Below, one piece after another: positions 13,398 to 20,588 of a stretch of 21,590 nucleotides of DNA. Source of the DNA: an uncultured Kineosporia sp. (GTDB lineage Bacteria > Actinomycetota > Actinomycetes > Actinomycetales > Kineosporiaceae). Numbering within the stretch: the stretch's first letter is position 1; each line of letters opens with the position of its first letter. The position numbers and the translations under genes were made by a program. Under the pieces are notes generated by a model that had not been told where the DNA came from, made no database searches, and saw only the letters and a list, made by a program, of their open reading frames with translations. The stretch spans positions 1 through 21,590 of the forward strand of contig CALMAR010000045.1 in NCBI GenBank assembly GCA_937859855.1. The letters run 5' to 3'.

Positions 13398-15263
13398 TCA
13401 GAGGTCGGCGCCTAGGTGCCGGGTCAGCCAGTCGAGCGCGGCCTGGACGAAGGCGACCCGGTTGGGAGTGGCCAGCAGCTCATGTCCCTCGCCCTCGAAC
13501 AGCAGGAACCGGTGCTCGACGCCCCGCTCGGCCAGTACCGACACCACCTGCTCCGCTTCGTGCACCGGCACGTTGGTGTCCTGCGCGCCGTGCACGACCA
13601 GCAGCGGAGCTTTCAGCGCGTCCATCCGGTGGATAGGCGAGAGGGCCTGCAGCAGAGCCGAATCCGTGACCGGATCACCGTACTCGGAGACCGCGTCAGC
13701 GCTAATCCACGGCTCGGTGTACCGGTAGAAGGTGTCGAAGTTCGACATCCCGCAGACGTCGACCCCGGCCGCGAACAGGGACGGATGCCAGACCAGCGCG
13801 GCCCGCGTCAGATACCCCCCGTAGGAGCGGCCCATGCAGGCGATTCGCCCCGGCTCGGCGATCCCGGTATCGACCAGGTGTTCGGCGGCGTCGGCGACGT
13901 CCGTGATCGCCGCGAACCGCTTCTCCAGATCGTCCGCCGCCTGAAACGACCGGCCCAGGCCGGATGACCCGCGATAGTTCAAGGCGAACACCGCGATCCC
14001 GGCCGAGACCAGCGACTGGAACAGCGAGTTGTAGATCGGCCGCTCCTGAGACTCCGGGCCCCCGTGCAGGTACACCACGCTCGGGCCCGGGCCGCCCCCG
14101 GCCAGGCGGTACAACCAGCCACTCAGTTCCAGCCCGTCCCGGGCCCGCAGCCGGCGCAACGACGGACTGATCAGATCGGAGATCTCCACCCTCTCCGCGG
14201 TCGCACCCCGGGAAGCGCGCAGAGTCCCGTCATCCGGCTGGCTCAGTGAGGTCGCCTCGAACGTGACCAGGTCGACCGACCAGACCCCGCGCGGGTCGGC
14301 CCAGTCCTCGGCCGTCAGCAGGAGCGCCGCGCCGTCCGGGCGGAGCCGGCCCTCATCCACCACATCTCTGGGAAGTGTTGGCACCGAATGATCTTCGCCG
14401 CTGGACAGGTCGAGCAGGCTGACCGCGCTGCGGCCTCCGTCCACGTTCCAGACCAGCACGACGAGCCGCCCGTCCCGCGACGGCACGGCACTCTCCAGGT
14501 CGGCCCCCGGCCGCGACGCCACCACCCGCAGAGGGCCAGGGCCGGACAGCGGGACAGCGACCAGACCGGCGAACTCACGTCCGACATTGCTCACCGCGTA
14601 GACGGTTTCGCCACCGGGAGAGAGAAATCCGCGTTGCGCGAAGCCGGGCCCGTCGCCGAGCGGCACCATTCGCCGTCCGGCCGCATCCACCACGGCCAGC
14701 CGGAACCGGCCCCGCGAGCCGATCCGGATCAGCGCCCGCGGCCCGGATCCGATCGGCTGCACATCCAGCAGCCGCAACAGCGGATCAGAGGCGAGCACAC
14801 TCCGTTGCCCGTCAACGGGATTCACCAGGACGGCCGAAGCGCTGCCGCCGTCCGACTCCGACACCATCAGCTGGCCGGATGCGGTCCAGCCGTGCCATCC
14901 GCCTGACCCGGCCAGGACCGCCGTGCCCGGTGCGGCCCCGGCCACCGGCCGGGCATCCTCCCCCGAGGGCCGGACCACCCACACCTCGGTCCGGGACGCG
15001 CCCAGGGCGTCGATCTCACAGGCCAGCCATTCTCCGTCCGGCGACCAGTGCACCGTCCGCACGCGCCCCAGCCGCTGTCCCGGCTGGGTCAGGGGACGCA
15101 CGGCCGGCCCGGCCTGGATCCACACCGCCGGCTCGCCCCCCCGGTCGGAGACGAAAGCCACCCGGGAACCGTCCGGCGATGAGGACGGCGACCAGCTGGC
15201 ATAGACGTCTTCGGGCAGGTTCTCGTGCCCTGCTTGCCGCTCGTCGAGGACAGGCTCGGCCAT
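13398..15263 (-). CDS. S9-family serine peptidase (prolyl oligopeptidase / acylaminoacyl-peptidase type)
   Basis: 621 residues from ATG 15263, preceded by AGGAG at a normal distance. The N-terminal ~370 residues have recurring WSPDGEWLACEID- and SPSSSPDGSRVAFVSD-type blades of a TolB/WD-like beta-propeller that gates the active site. The C-terminal alpha/beta-hydrolase has SVVYLHGGPESQ, then the nucleophile elbow GRSYGGY with Ser480, Asp562 in VHGAQDTNVP and His594 in FEGEGHELL, giving a complete triad. No signal peptide is visible, so it is probably cytoplasmic, cleaving short peptides after Pro or removing acylated N-terminal residues. It is the last of three same-strand genes after DUF2252 and the GCS2/ATP-grasp fusion, 87 bp behind the latter. 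A hairpin right after the fusion gene may partly separate it. Confidence 0.9.
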   Translation of the reverse strand: MAEPVLDERQAGHENLPEDVYASWSPSSSPDGSRVAFVSDRGGEPAVWIQAGPAVRPLTQPGQRLGRVRTVHWSPDGEWLACEIDALGASRTEVWVVRPSGEDARPVAGAAPGTAVLAGSGGWHGWTASGQLMVSESDGGSASAVLVNPVDGQRSVLASDPLLRLLDVQPIGSGPRALIRIGSRGRFRLAVVDAAGRRMVPLGDGPGFAQRGFLSPGGETVYAVSNVGREFAGLVAVPLSGPGPLRVVASRPGADLESAVPSRDGRLVVLVWNVDGGRSAVSLLDLSSGEDHSVPTLPRDVVDEGRLRPDGAALLLTAEDWADPRGVWSVDLVTFEATSLSQPDDGTLRASRGATAERVEISDLISPSLRRLRARDGLELSGWLYRLAGGGPGPSVVYLHGGPESQERPIYNSLFQSLVSAGIAVFALNYRGSSGLGRSFQAADDLEKRFAAITDVADAAEHLVDTGIAEPGRIACMGRSYGGYLTRAALVWHPSLFAAGVDVCGMSNFDTFYRYTEPWISADAVSEYGDPVTDSALLQALSPIHRMDALKAPLLVVHGAQDTNVPVHEAEQVVSVLAERGVEHRFLLFEGEGHELLATPNRVAFVQAALDWLTRHLGADL

Positions 15264-15331
15264 CCACTCTCCTGATCGGAAGAAGAAACGTCAGCTCATC
15301 GGCTGAACGTCGCTGTCCAGCAATCAGAGTC

Positions 15332-15352
15332 GAACCCGGCGGGCCGGAGTTC
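15332..15352 (-). terminator. Hairpin directly after the GCS2/ATP-grasp gene
   Basis: On the minus strand, starting at the second base of the TGA stop, GAAC and CCGG pair with CCGG and GTTC around a CCCG loop, giving an 8-bp stem with one bulged base. No U-tract follows. It is a candidate U-less terminator or attenuator before the peptidase gene. Confidence 0.4.
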
Positions 15353-17966
15353 AGGACAGCAGCCAGGTGTCCTTCGAGCCGCCGCCTCGAGACGAGTTCA
15401 CCACCATGCTGTCCGCGGGCGCCACCCGGGTCAGCGCGGCCGGCGCCACCTGGACCCCATCGCCCTGGAACACGAAGGCTCGCAGATCGACATGCCGCGG
15501 CACCAGTTTCTTGCCGTCGAAGGCCGGCAGCGTCGACAGCTCGACCATCTCCTGGGCGATCCAGCGGTGCGGGGCCGAGATCACCTGCCGGCGGGCCTGT
15601 TCCAGCTCCTGTTCCGAAGCCAGCGGGCCAATCAGCACACCCTGGCCGCCGTACCCGTCCACCGGCTTCACCACCAGCTGCTCCAAGCGGTCGAGCACGG
15701 CGTCCCGCTGCTCGGGCAGTCCGCACAGATACGTGGGCACACTGTTCAGCAGCGGCCGCTCACCCAGGAAGTACTCGGTCAGCTGCGGCACGAAGGCATA
15801 GACCGCCTTGTCGTCCCCGACCCCGTTGCCCGGCGCGTTGGCCAGGGCCACCTTGGATGCGTGCACCGCCGACAGAACCCCCCCGCCCAGCGGACGCCCA
15901 TCGGCGCCGGGCAGATGCAGCAGTGAGTCCTCGTCGATCCGCAGGTAGAGCACGTCGATCCTGGTCCGGGCGCCGTCCCGGACCAGGTACAACGTCTTGT
16001 CGTCCACCAGCAGGTCGGCGCAGACCACCAGCGGGACATCCATCTCCCGGGCCAGCATCTGGTGCTCGAACCAGGCCGAGCTGGTCTGACCCTCACTGAG
16101 CAGCGCGATCGACGGCGAACCGGAGGCCGCCCAGGGCGCCGACCCGGCCAGCGCGGCCCGCAGCATCGCCGGGGCCCCCTCGACGTCCACCAGGTTCGAG
16201 GGCCGGGGCAGATCGGGCATCACCGCGTCGGACAGCCGCCGGTTCTGCACCGCGTAGCCCAGCCCGGAGGGCACACGCAGGTTGTCTTCCAGCACGAACC
16301 ACTCGCCGTCCCGGTTGCGGACCAGGTCCATCCCGGCGACCGTGGCCCGCACCCGCTGCGAATTGACCAGCGCGCCGATTCCGTTGAAACCGGGTGCGGC
16401 CTGCACCACCCATTCCGGCACGATCCCGTCCGCGATCGCCGCCCGCTGGCCGTACACGTCGTGCAGGAACGCGTCCAGGGCCCGGGCCCGCTGCTTGAGG
16501 CCCTCCCGCAGGGCGGCCCATTCCGCCGGGCTAACCAGCCGGGGCAGCAGGTCGACCGGGAACAACCGGTTGCTGGCCCGGCCGCCGACGCCGAAGGTGA
16601 CGCCGTTGGATCGCTGCTCCTCGTCCCGGTCCAGCTGCCGGGACCGCAGCCCGGCCGGTCCGAGCCGCTCCAGCACGTGCAGCATCCCGGCGTACCCGGG
16701 CGCCGGCATCGCCGCCGGGAGCACCTCGTCACCGGTCAGCTCGTAGACCGGCATCCGGAGCTCGTGCGCCGGGGCCGGCGAACCCAGCGAGAGCGGCGCG
16801 TGGTCCGGATCGGTCTGCTGGATCAGCAGATCGACCACGTCGGACAGCCGGCCGCGCCGCTGGCAGGCGGCCCGCTGCTGGGCGGCCGAGCTGCCGGCTC
16901 CGATCGCCCGCTCGACCAGACCGCTGACCAGATCCCAGTCACCCGTCCCCTCGAGCTGCTCGCGCAGGTCGGTGAGCAGGCTCAGCACCGCGTCGGGGGC
17001 CGGGACCGGAACCGGCGAACGCGGCAGGTCGAGCAGGTTGCCCTCCAGGCCCGAGCGGGCCGCCCGCCACAGCGCACTGCGCAACAGCGGAGCCGGCCGG
17101 TAGATCGAGGGAGCCCCGGCCAGCACAGCCGAGTGCTCGCGGGTGACCAAGGCCCGGAACAGCCCGGCCAGCATCACCACGTCGTCCACCGCCGGGCAGG
17201 CGTCGGCCACCCGCAGCTCCAGCGTGGGCACATGCGCTGACGGCCGGACGTCGAAGTAGATCATGCCTGGGTCGGTGATGGTCTGCGACTCGATCAGGTC
17301 GCTGACCAGCGCATCGAACGCGCTGGCCGAACTGATCTCGCCGCTCAGCCCGGCGGTCGGCCAGCGCTGCCAGAGCAGCGAGCGCATGCTGGCGTACCCG
17401 GTGTCCTCGCCCATCCAATACGGCGAACTGGCCGACAGTGCCAGCAGCACCGGCAGATACGGCGTCACCCGCTGGGCGATGGCCACTGCGACGTCCCGGT
17501 CCGACACCTGCACGTGCACCTGAGCCCCGCAGATCAGTTGCTCGCGGACCAGCAGCTGATAGTCGTCCAGCATCCGCTCGTACCGGCGGTTGGAGGTCAC
17601 CGCCAGCCGGAGTGGATCGACCAGCGGCAGGGTTCCGGCCGCGACCACTCCCAGCCCGGACGAGGTGGCCACGCTGCGCAGCAGCCGCCGGGACCGGATC
17701 AGCTCCTCGCGCAGGGTGGCCAGGTCCGAGCAGACCGGGGTCTTGGTCTCCACGATGCTGCGGTGCAGTTCATCGGAGAACGTGTCATCCGGTAGCTGGT
17801 CGAGCAGCTTGGGCGCCTCGGCCACCAGCTCGCGGGTGGTCAGGTCGACCACGTGCAGCTCTTCCTCGACGCCCAGGTTGACCAGGTCGCCGCCGGTCGG
17901 CCGTGCTCCCTGCTGGGGCAGGGTGCGGGCCGGTGGCTGGCCAGTGTCAGAGCTCACGGTGCTCAC
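15351..17966 (-). CDS. Fusion of GCS2-type carboxylate-amine ligase and circularly permuted type 2 ATP-grasp
   Basis: 871 residues from GTG 17966. A second GTG at 17957 (residue 4) has the better ribosome site GAGGTGAG and may be the true start. Residues ~28-390 are a glutamate-cysteine ligase family 2 (YbdK-like) domain: LGVEEELHVVD (31-41), DELHRSIVETKTPVC, GAQVHVQVSD, DVRPSAHVPTLELRVAD. Residues ~410-871 are a circularly permuted ATP-grasp (DUF404/DUF407 type): GRASNRLFPVDLLPRL, VLEDNLRVPSGLGYAV, VVKPVDGYGGQGVLIGP (about 765-781) and the C-terminal NSSRGGGSKDTWLLS. Both halves form amide or peptide bonds via acyl-phosphates. The fusion is known in actinobacteria but its substrates are not. 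The alpha-E/DUF403 and transglutaminase genes that often accompany such ATP-grasp proteins are absent here; DUF2252 lies upstream instead. Confidence 0.9.
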   Translation of the reverse strand: MSTVSSDTGQPPARTLPQQGARPTGGDLVNLGVEEELHVVDLTTRELVAEAPKLLDQLPDDTFSDELHRSIVETKTPVCSDLATLREELIRSRRLLRSVATSSGLGVVAAGTLPLVDPLRLAVTSNRRYERMLDDYQLLVREQLICGAQVHVQVSDRDVAVAIAQRVTPYLPVLLALSASSPYWMGEDTGYASMRSLLWQRWPTAGLSGEISSASAFDALVSDLIESQTITDPGMIYFDVRPSAHVPTLELRVADACPAVDDVVMLAGLFRALVTREHSAVLAGAPSIYRPAPLLRSALWRAARSGLEGNLLDLPRSPVPVPAPDAVLSLLTDLREQLEGTGDWDLVSGLVERAIGAGSSAAQQRAACQRRGRLSDVVDLLIQQTDPDHAPLSLGSPAPAHELRMPVYELTGDEVLPAAMPAPGYAGMLHVLERLGPAGLRSRQLDRDEEQRSNGVTFGVGGRASNRLFPVDLLPRLVSPAEWAALREGLKQRARALDAFLHDVYGQRAAIADGIVPEWVVQAAPGFNGIGALVNSQRVRATVAGMDLVRNRDGEWFVLEDNLRVPSGLGYAVQNRRLSDAVMPDLPRPSNLVDVEGAPAMLRAALAGSAPWAASGSPSIALLSEGQTSSAWFEHQMLAREMDVPLVVCADLLVDDKTLYLVRDGARTRIDVLYLRIDEDSLLHLPGADGRPLGGGVLSAVHASKVALANAPGNGVGDDKAVYAFVPQLTEYFLGERPLLNSVPTYLCGLPEQRDAVLDRLEQLVVKPVDGYGGQGVLIGPLASEQELEQARRQVISAPHRWIAQEMVELSTLPAFDGKKLVPRHVDLRAFVFQGDGVQVAPAALTRVAPADSMVVNSSRGGGSKDTWLLS

Positions 17967-17969
17967 CTC

Positions 17970-17983
17970 GCTCGTATTCGAGC
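17970..17983. promoter_or_regulatory. Short inverted repeat 4 nt upstream of the ligase-fusion gene start
   Basis: GCTCG-TATT-CGAGC, 5-bp arms, lies 3 bp upstream of GTG 17966. As RNA it could fold next to the GAGGTGAG ribosome site and affect initiation; as DNA it could be a small operator. The 99-bp gap it sits in also holds TATGGT, a possible -10 on the minus strand. Confidence 0.25.
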
Positions 17984-18065
17984 CGGCTCAGCGTTCAACC
18001 CCGGCCGGAGCCTCCAAATGTCGCCCCACCATATTTCCTGACCTCGATCTCTGCGTTACCGCTGA

Positions 18066-19490
18066 TCAAGGCTCGGCCGGAAGCAGGCCGCGCTTCACCG
18101 CCGTGACCAGGCTGTGGTGATCGCGTTCGGTCTGGTCGGCGTAGGCGCGGGCGAACCGGCACAGCGCCCGGTCGAGGACGTCGCCAGGGCCGGCGTAGCC
18201 CGCGATCATGGAGGCGCCGCTGGTCCGGGCGTGGCCCTTGGCCAGCAGGCGGCCGACGATGCCGGCATAGTCGCTGAGTGCGGCGGCGTCCAGCGCATCC
18301 AGCGGGATGGTGCCCTTCATGTTCCGGAACTGCCGGACGTAGAACTGCAGCCCGTCGATGGTGGTCCAGCCGAGCAGCGGATCACTGACCGTCTGGAGTT
18401 CCTGCTGGTACTCGACCACCCGCTGCCCCTGATGTGCGTGCCAGGCCGAGTCGCCGTGCACGTAAGGCGCCAGTACCGAGCGCCGGGCCTGCTTGAGCTG
18501 CAGGAACACCACATCGTCGGCACTGCTGCCCTCGCACAGCACGACGTAGGCGCGCAACCCGACGCTGCCGACGCCCACCACTTTGTGCGCGATGTCCACG
18601 ATCGTGTAGCCGGACAGCAGGCGCCGCCAATGCGGCGGAAGGGTGGCGAGGTACTGGTCCAGAGCCTGGGCTACCTGGGCGGCCTCTGCATCGCTGAGCC
18701 GGGTGATCAGCGGCGGCTCCTCGACGATGCGGCGCTGGCCGGCCAGTTCGGTGGTGAATCGCGGCAGCGCCCGGTCACTGACCCGGTTCCGGGCCCGCTT
18801 GGCGGCCCGGCCGCTCTCGGCCCGCAGCCGCTCGTCGGTGGCGGTGTGCTGGAGCCGATCGACGTCGAGCCGGTCGAACGACCGGGCCAGCAGCGGCTGC
18901 TGGGCCAGGTAGCGGATGTGGCGGCGGTAGCTGCGGGCCATCGAGGCGACCGCGGCCTGGCAGGTCTCCTCAGTGGCGCTGTTCTGCCGCCCGGCCACCC
19001 AGATGCTGGCGCCCAGGCGGCGCAGGTCCCACTCCCAGCCGCCGGGGTGGGCCTCGTCGAAGTCGTTCAGGTCGATCACCAGGTCCCGTTCTGGCGAGGC
19101 GTAGAAGCCGAAGTTGCCGAAGTGGGCGTCGCCGCAGATCACCGGGCGGATGCCGGTGGCGGGCAGGTGGGCCAGATCCTCAGCCATCACCACTGCGGTG
19201 CCACGGAGGAAGCCGTACGGGCTGGCGGTCATCCGGGCCACCCGGACTGGAATCAGCCGGTCCAGCCGGCCCTGGTGCGACTCGTTGATCAGGACCACCG
19301 GATCCGGCCGGCCGATCGGTGGATCCCAGGTTCCCAGGCTGGATCGCGGCACCCGGTTCCGCATCCTCCGGCCCAGCCGGTAGCGCTCCGGGCGCGGGGT
19401 CGGGCGCTGGCTCAGAGACGCGTAGGCGCGAGCGTCCGACTCGTCCAGCACCACGTGCTGGAGCCCAGCGGCGCCTGCGAACTCGGTCAT
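18066..19490 (-). CDS. DUF2252 family protein (kinase/phosphotransferase-like fold)
   Basis: 474 residues from ATG 19490. It is a full-length DUF2252 protein with the family's SPYGFLRGTAVVMAEDL opening, VICGDAHFGNFGFY (117-130) and DLVIDLNDFDEAHPGGWEWD (137-156). GDAHxxN and the following DLNDFDE resemble the catalytic loop and metal-binding Asp motifs of aminoglycoside phosphotransferase-like kinases, so an ATP-dependent transfer is plausible but not demonstrated for the family as far as I know. Other family-like segments are VGVGSVGLRAYVVL and FLQLKQARRSVL, the latter possibly the ATP-contacting lysine. It is cytoplasmic, with no membrane helix. A -10-like GACAGT is 6 nt before the ATG, giving a leaderless start. 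It heads the minus-strand run with the ligase fusion 99 bp behind it. Confidence 0.9.
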   Translation of the reverse strand: MTEFAGAAGLQHVVLDESDARAYASLSQRPTPRPERYRLGRRMRNRVPRSSLGTWDPPIGRPDPVVLINESHQGRLDRLIPVRVARMTASPYGFLRGTAVVMAEDLAHLPATGIRPVICGDAHFGNFGFYASPERDLVIDLNDFDEAHPGGWEWDLRRLGASIWVAGRQNSATEETCQAAVASMARSYRRHIRYLAQQPLLARSFDRLDVDRLQHTATDERLRAESGRAAKRARNRVSDRALPRFTTELAGQRRIVEEPPLITRLSDAEAAQVAQALDQYLATLPPHWRRLLSGYTIVDIAHKVVGVGSVGLRAYVVLCEGSSADDVVFLQLKQARRSVLAPYVHGDSAWHAHQGQRVVEYQQELQTVSDPLLGWTTIDGLQFYVRQFRNMKGTIPLDALDAAALSDYAGIVGRLLAKGHARTSGASMIAGYAGPGDVLDRALCRFARAYADQTERDHHSLVTAVKRGLLPAEP

Positions 19491-19496
19491 GGCCCC

Positions 19497-19502
19497 ACTG
19501 TC
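19497..19502 (-). promoter_or_regulatory. -10-like GACAGT, leaderless start of DUF2252 gene
   Basis: On the minus strand GACAGT ends exactly 6 nt before ATG 19490, keeping A at position 2 and T at position 6. No ribosome site is present. Confidence 0.45.
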
Positions 19503-19547
19503 GCAAGGCCAGCGCGGTTCTGCACTGGCTGATTCCCCAGACCGCTG

Positions 19548-19553
19548 CAGGAT
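19548..19553 (+). promoter_or_regulatory. -10-like CAGGAT, leaderless start of the second SDR gene
   Basis: CAGGAT ends exactly 6 nt before ATG 19560. The paired minus-strand box is 45 bp away, so the two promoters share upstream DNA. Confidence 0.4.
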
Positions 19554-19559
19554 GAGCGG

Positions 19560-20582
19560 ATGAAGGTCGCCGTCAGCGGAGCCAGCGGAAACCTGGGATC
19601 AGCGCTGCTGCGCCGGCTCGGCACCGAGCCGGACACCAAGGTGCTGGGCATCGCCCGGCGCCCGCCCAGCGCCCGGGTGACCGACGACTGGCTGCTGGCG
19701 GATGTCTCCGATCCGGATCAGATTCCCAGGCTGGCCAAGGCTTTGGCCGGCCATGACGCCGTGGTGCACCTGGCTTGGCAGCTGCATCCGGGCCACGACG
19801 AGCAGACCCTGTGGCGTACCAACGTCGAGGGCGCCAGCCACGTGCTGGAGGCGGCGGCCCAGGCTGGCGTCGGCCACCTGGTGGTGATCACGTCGGTCGG
19901 TTCCTACTCCCCAGCCAGCAAGGATCAGGTGGTGGACGAGAGCTGGCCGGTGAAGGGCGTCGCGACGTCGTCCTACAGCCGTCACAAGGCTGAAGTGGAG
20001 CGGCGGCTGGACGTTTTCGAGGCGGCGCATCCAGAGGTGGTGGTCAGCCGGATCAGGCCCGGCCTGGTGTTCCAGGGCCCGGCGGCCAGCGAGATCGGAC
20101 GGCTGTTCCTGGGCCCGCTGGTGCCGTTCGGATTGCTCGGCCGGGTGCCGCTGCCGTTTCTGCCGCTGCCGGACGCTCTCACCTTCCAGGCCATCCATGC
20201 CGATGACGTGGCCGGGGGAATCTGGACGGTTCTACGCGAGAAGGCCTCTGGTGCCTTCAATCTGGCCTCGGCTCCAGTGCTGGTTCCCGATGATCTGGCT
20301 CGGGCGGTGCGGGCCTGGCGCCGGGTCCCGGTTCCGGTCTCAGTGTTGCGGGCGGTCGCGGCCGTCACTTTCCAGGCCCGGCTTCAGCCGACCGAGCCGG
20401 GCTGGATCGACCTGGCCGCACAGTGCCCGATCATGTCCACTGACCGGATCACCGCATTGGGCTGGACTCCGTCCCACACCAGTCTGCAGGCACTGGACGA
20501 GTTGGTCACCGCCCTGCGAAAAGGCTCGGGCGACAGCCGGTTCCTGCCGCTGCTGCCCCGCGCCCTGCGACGTCGCGCCTGA
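19560..20582 (+). CDS. NAD-dependent epimerase/dehydratase-family (extended SDR) protein
   Basis: 340 residues from ATG 19560. Extended SDR: VSGASGNLGSALLRRLG (Gly7, Gly10, Gly13) binds the cofactor ADP part. LLADVSDPDQI follows, then VVHLAWQLHPGHD, the strand after which extended SDRs hold substrate. VVITSVGSYSP supplies the catalytic Ser region and SSYSRHKAEVE gives the Tyr139-x3-Lys143 pair, so unlike the SDR at 11633 this one has the usual catalytic residues. RIRPGLVFQ and AIHADDVAGGIW are also typical. Substrate unknown; a sugar-nucleotide or aldehyde/ketone is possible. Cytoplasmic. It is transcribed alone from a leaderless promoter and ends 6 bp from the convergent AAA+ gene. Confidence 0.85.
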   Translation: MKVAVSGASGNLGSALLRRLGTEPDTKVLGIARRPPSARVTDDWLLADVSDPDQIPRLAKALAGHDAVVHLAWQLHPGHDEQTLWRTNVEGASHVLEAAAQAGVGHLVVITSVGSYSPASKDQVVDESWPVKGVATSSYSRHKAEVERRLDVFEAAHPEVVVSRIRPGLVFQGPAASEIGRLFLGPLVPFGLLGRVPLPFLPLPDALTFQAIHADDVAGGIWTVLREKASGAFNLASAPVLVPDDLARAVRAWRRVPVPVSVLRAVAAVTFQARLQPTEPGWIDLAAQCPIMSTDRITALGWTPSHTSLQALDELVTALRKGSGDSRFLPLLPRALRRRA

Positions 20583-20588
20583 GCGCGA

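Noticed and set aside
14879..17240. Long plus-strand frames opposite the S9 peptidase and ligase-fusion genes
   Set aside because: Pro/Arg/Ala-rich shadows; the minus-strand proteins have complete catalytic motifs.
18114..19532. Plus-strand frame of 472 codons opposite DUF2252
   Set aside because: Val/Gln/His-rich antisense shadow; DUF2252 motifs lie on the minus strand.
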